A stretch of 7,832 bases of DNA. Origin: Halobacteriales archaeon QH_10_65_19 (lineage in GTDB: Archaea > Halobacteriota > Halobacteria > Halobacteriales > Haloarculaceae). Positions 6,782 through 7,832 of the stretch are shown here, one piece after another. The notes below the pieces were generated by a model. It was given only the letters and a program-made list of their open reading frames with translations. It did not search any database and was not told where the DNA came from. The stretch lies in assembly GCA_003022085.1 (NCBI GenBank), contig PXQK01000088.1:1-7832 (forward strand), written 5' to 3'. Both the position numbers and the translations under genes were made by a program. Each line of letters starts with the position of its first letter. The stretch's first letter is position 1.

Positions 6782-6804
6782 ATGCTCTCACTTCTGGGCC
6801 GGAG

Positions 6805-6814
6805 GGCAATTGCC
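6805..6814. promoter_or_regulatory. Perfect palindrome upstream of hisG
   Basis: GGCAATTGCC is a perfect 10-bp palindrome whose near edge is 24 bases before the hisG ATG. On the hisG strand it is preceded by TTCGAAA. That is roughly where the TATA/BRE of a leaderless hisG transcript should lie, and no better TATA box is seen. It could be the promoter core, an operator, or chance. Confidence 0.3.
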
Positions 6815-7009
6815 TTTCGAACGCGAGCCGCGGCGACCCCCGGGCTTCCGGCGGTCGTGTGCGACTCGTTTCCGCCGAGCTGATACAGATCGGGAATCTC
6901 GGATGCGTTCCTCCCGATATTTCGGCACACTGCTGCAATTGACATCCTCAGTACCCCGGTCATAACACAAAGGCTCTTTTTTCCGCTACCCCTATGTGTG
7001 GACGAACGA
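6815..7009. other. Intergenic region between hisG and the zinc-ribbon protease gene
   Basis: Open stretches here continue out of hisG in shadow frames and look unlike haloarchaeal proteins, so I see no gene. The right end is AT-richer, with a six-T run at 6977-6982 about 28-33 bases before the ATG at 7010. This is a plausible, non-consensus promoter position for the plus-strand gene. Confidence 0.35.
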
Positions 7010-7832
7010 ATGGACCAGCCCTCGCCAAGAGACGACACGTACTGTTCGAACTGTGGCGAACGGATCACTCGACAGGCGAACTACTGTCACTACTGTGGCA
7101 AACGCCTCGGGGAGCCGGGGGCTGACCACGCCGACGCGGCCGGCGGAAGCGGCCCCGGAGGCGCCATCGGCGACCGGATGAACGGCGGCGGGAGTGCTCT
7201 GGGCGAGCCCAGCCGGCAACACCGCGGAGAGACCGGTCGCCTGCCTGACGGCCCGGCGGGAGTAGCCGGCGTAGACGACGACCTGGGGCCGAGCGAGTCA
7301 CCGCTCCGGACCGTCGGAACCGCGGCCGGCATCGGGATCCTCGGCATCGTCCTGCTCGCACTCATCTCTGTCGTGGTGGTGTTGGTCTCCTCACCTCTGG
7401 GACTTTCGGCGGGCGTACTGCTGGTCGTCGGGACCGCGATCGGCCAGTACGTCGGCTTTGGCGGCCTCGCGCTGGGCTATCTCAGACGCCGCGGGTTCAC
7501 CTGGGAGCAGGTCAGGTCGTACGTCGGCGTTCGCATCCCTTCGCTGCGGGAAATCGGTGTCGTCGTCGCCGGCTACCTCGCTATCGTCGTGTTGCTGGTC
7601 ATCGTCGCCGGGATCGCCTCTATGTTCCTGCCCGAACCGGCCGAGAACGAGGCGACCGGCGTGGCTGCCGACAACCCCGGCATCGTCCCGGGTATGGTAC
7701 TCATGATGTTCCTGGTCGTCGGCCCGATGGAGGAGCTTCTGTTCCGCGGAATCGTCCAGAACCGCATCCGCGAGCGACTCGACGCGATCCCCGCCATCGT
7801 TATCGCGTCGGCCATCTTCGCAACGGTCCACG
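7010..7832 (+). CDS. Zinc-ribbon plus CPBP-family intramembrane protease (3' end missing)
   Basis: The first 274 residues of a membrane protein cut by the window edge. Residues 12-29 form a compact zinc ribbon, CSNCG then CHYCG (C12, C15, C26, C29). A flexible Gly/Asp-rich linker runs about 33-98. Hydrophobic segments at about 101-127, 131-157, 181-206, 225-240 and 258-274 are likely transmembrane helices. The CPBP (CAAX protease/Abi, Rce1-like) motifs are present: EExxxR at 241-246 (EELLFR) and FxxxH at 270-274 (FATVH), ending on the last full codon. These are the metal-binding residues of the glutamic intramembrane protease fold; the remaining conserved motifs lie beyond the window. Substrate is unknown; in archaea no prenyl-protein role is established. 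The ATG at 7010 is preferred; an in-frame GTG at 6998 would add VDER. It is divergent from hisG. Confidence 0.88.
   Translation, partial: MDQPSPRDDTYCSNCGERITRQANYCHYCGKRLGEPGADHADAAGGSGPGGAIGDRMNGGGSALGEPSRQHRGETGRLPDGPAGVAGVDDDLGPSESPLRTVGTAAGIGILGIVLLALISVVVVLVSSPLGLSAGVLLVVGTAIGQYVGFGGLALGYLRRRGFTWEQVRSYVGVRIPSLREIGVVVAGYLAIVVLLVIVAGIASMFLPEPAENEATGVAADNPGIVPGMVLMMFLVVGPMEELLFRGIVQNRIRERLDAIPAIVIASAIFATVH

Noticed and set aside
4836..6938. A 700-codon open frame on the minus strand covering hisG and the methyltransferase
   Set aside because: Only the last 355 codons are the methyltransferase. The upstream part is Arg/Gly/Pro-rich and antiregister to hisG, which is clearly the real gene there.

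Overview
The window is chromosomal DNA from a halophilic archaeon (class Halobacteria). The evidence is high GC with strong G/C preference at third codon positions, very acidic predicted proteins, an archaeal translation/transcription gene cluster (aIF2-gamma, Rpo7, Spt4, TBP), tightly packed or overlapping genes, a TATA-type promoter with almost no leader, and an orphan methyltransferase of the type haloarchaea use on CTAG. I cannot assign a genus.

Layout. (1) 2-2883, plus strand: one compact operon. It holds the 3' nine-tenths of the aIF2-gamma gene, an FCF1-like PIN-domain nuclease, RNA polymerase subunit Rpo7, the elongation factor Spt4 and a DUF359 GTP-dependent dephospho-CoA kinase. Gaps are 1-3 bases or overlaps of 1-4 bases, so translation is probably coupled. 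(2) 2894-3837, minus strand, convergent with the operon: a THUMP/methyltransferase gene of the archaeal tRNA guanine-10 N2-methyltransferase type. It is broken by a frame change, and the stretch that should encode the SAM-binding motif I is missing. (3) 3838-3973: divergent regulatory region with a clear TATA box for tbp and a dyad directly upstream of it. (4) 3974-4534, plus strand: TATA-binding protein. (5) 4535-4835: about 300 bases with no convincing gene, starting with a striking 82-bp element bounded by perfect 16-bp AT-rich inverted repeats. (6) 4836-6781, minus strand: hisG followed by a beta-class SPPY-type DNA methyltransferase, probably the haloarchaeal CTAG methylase (Zim), 32 bases apart. 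(7) 6782-7009: intergenic region carrying the divergent upstream regions. (8) 7010 to the window end, plus strand: a zinc-ribbon protein fused to a CPBP-family intramembrane protease domain, cut by the window edge just after its second motif.

Most of this is housekeeping: translation initiation, transcription, CoA synthesis, tRNA modification, histidine synthesis. I see no phage genes, transposase, CRISPR array or toxin-antitoxin pair. The points most worth a second look are the broken tRNA methyltransferase, the 82-bp inverted-repeat element just after tbp, the complete absence of CTAG from the window that also encodes the likely CTAG methylase, and the dyad next to the tbp promoter.
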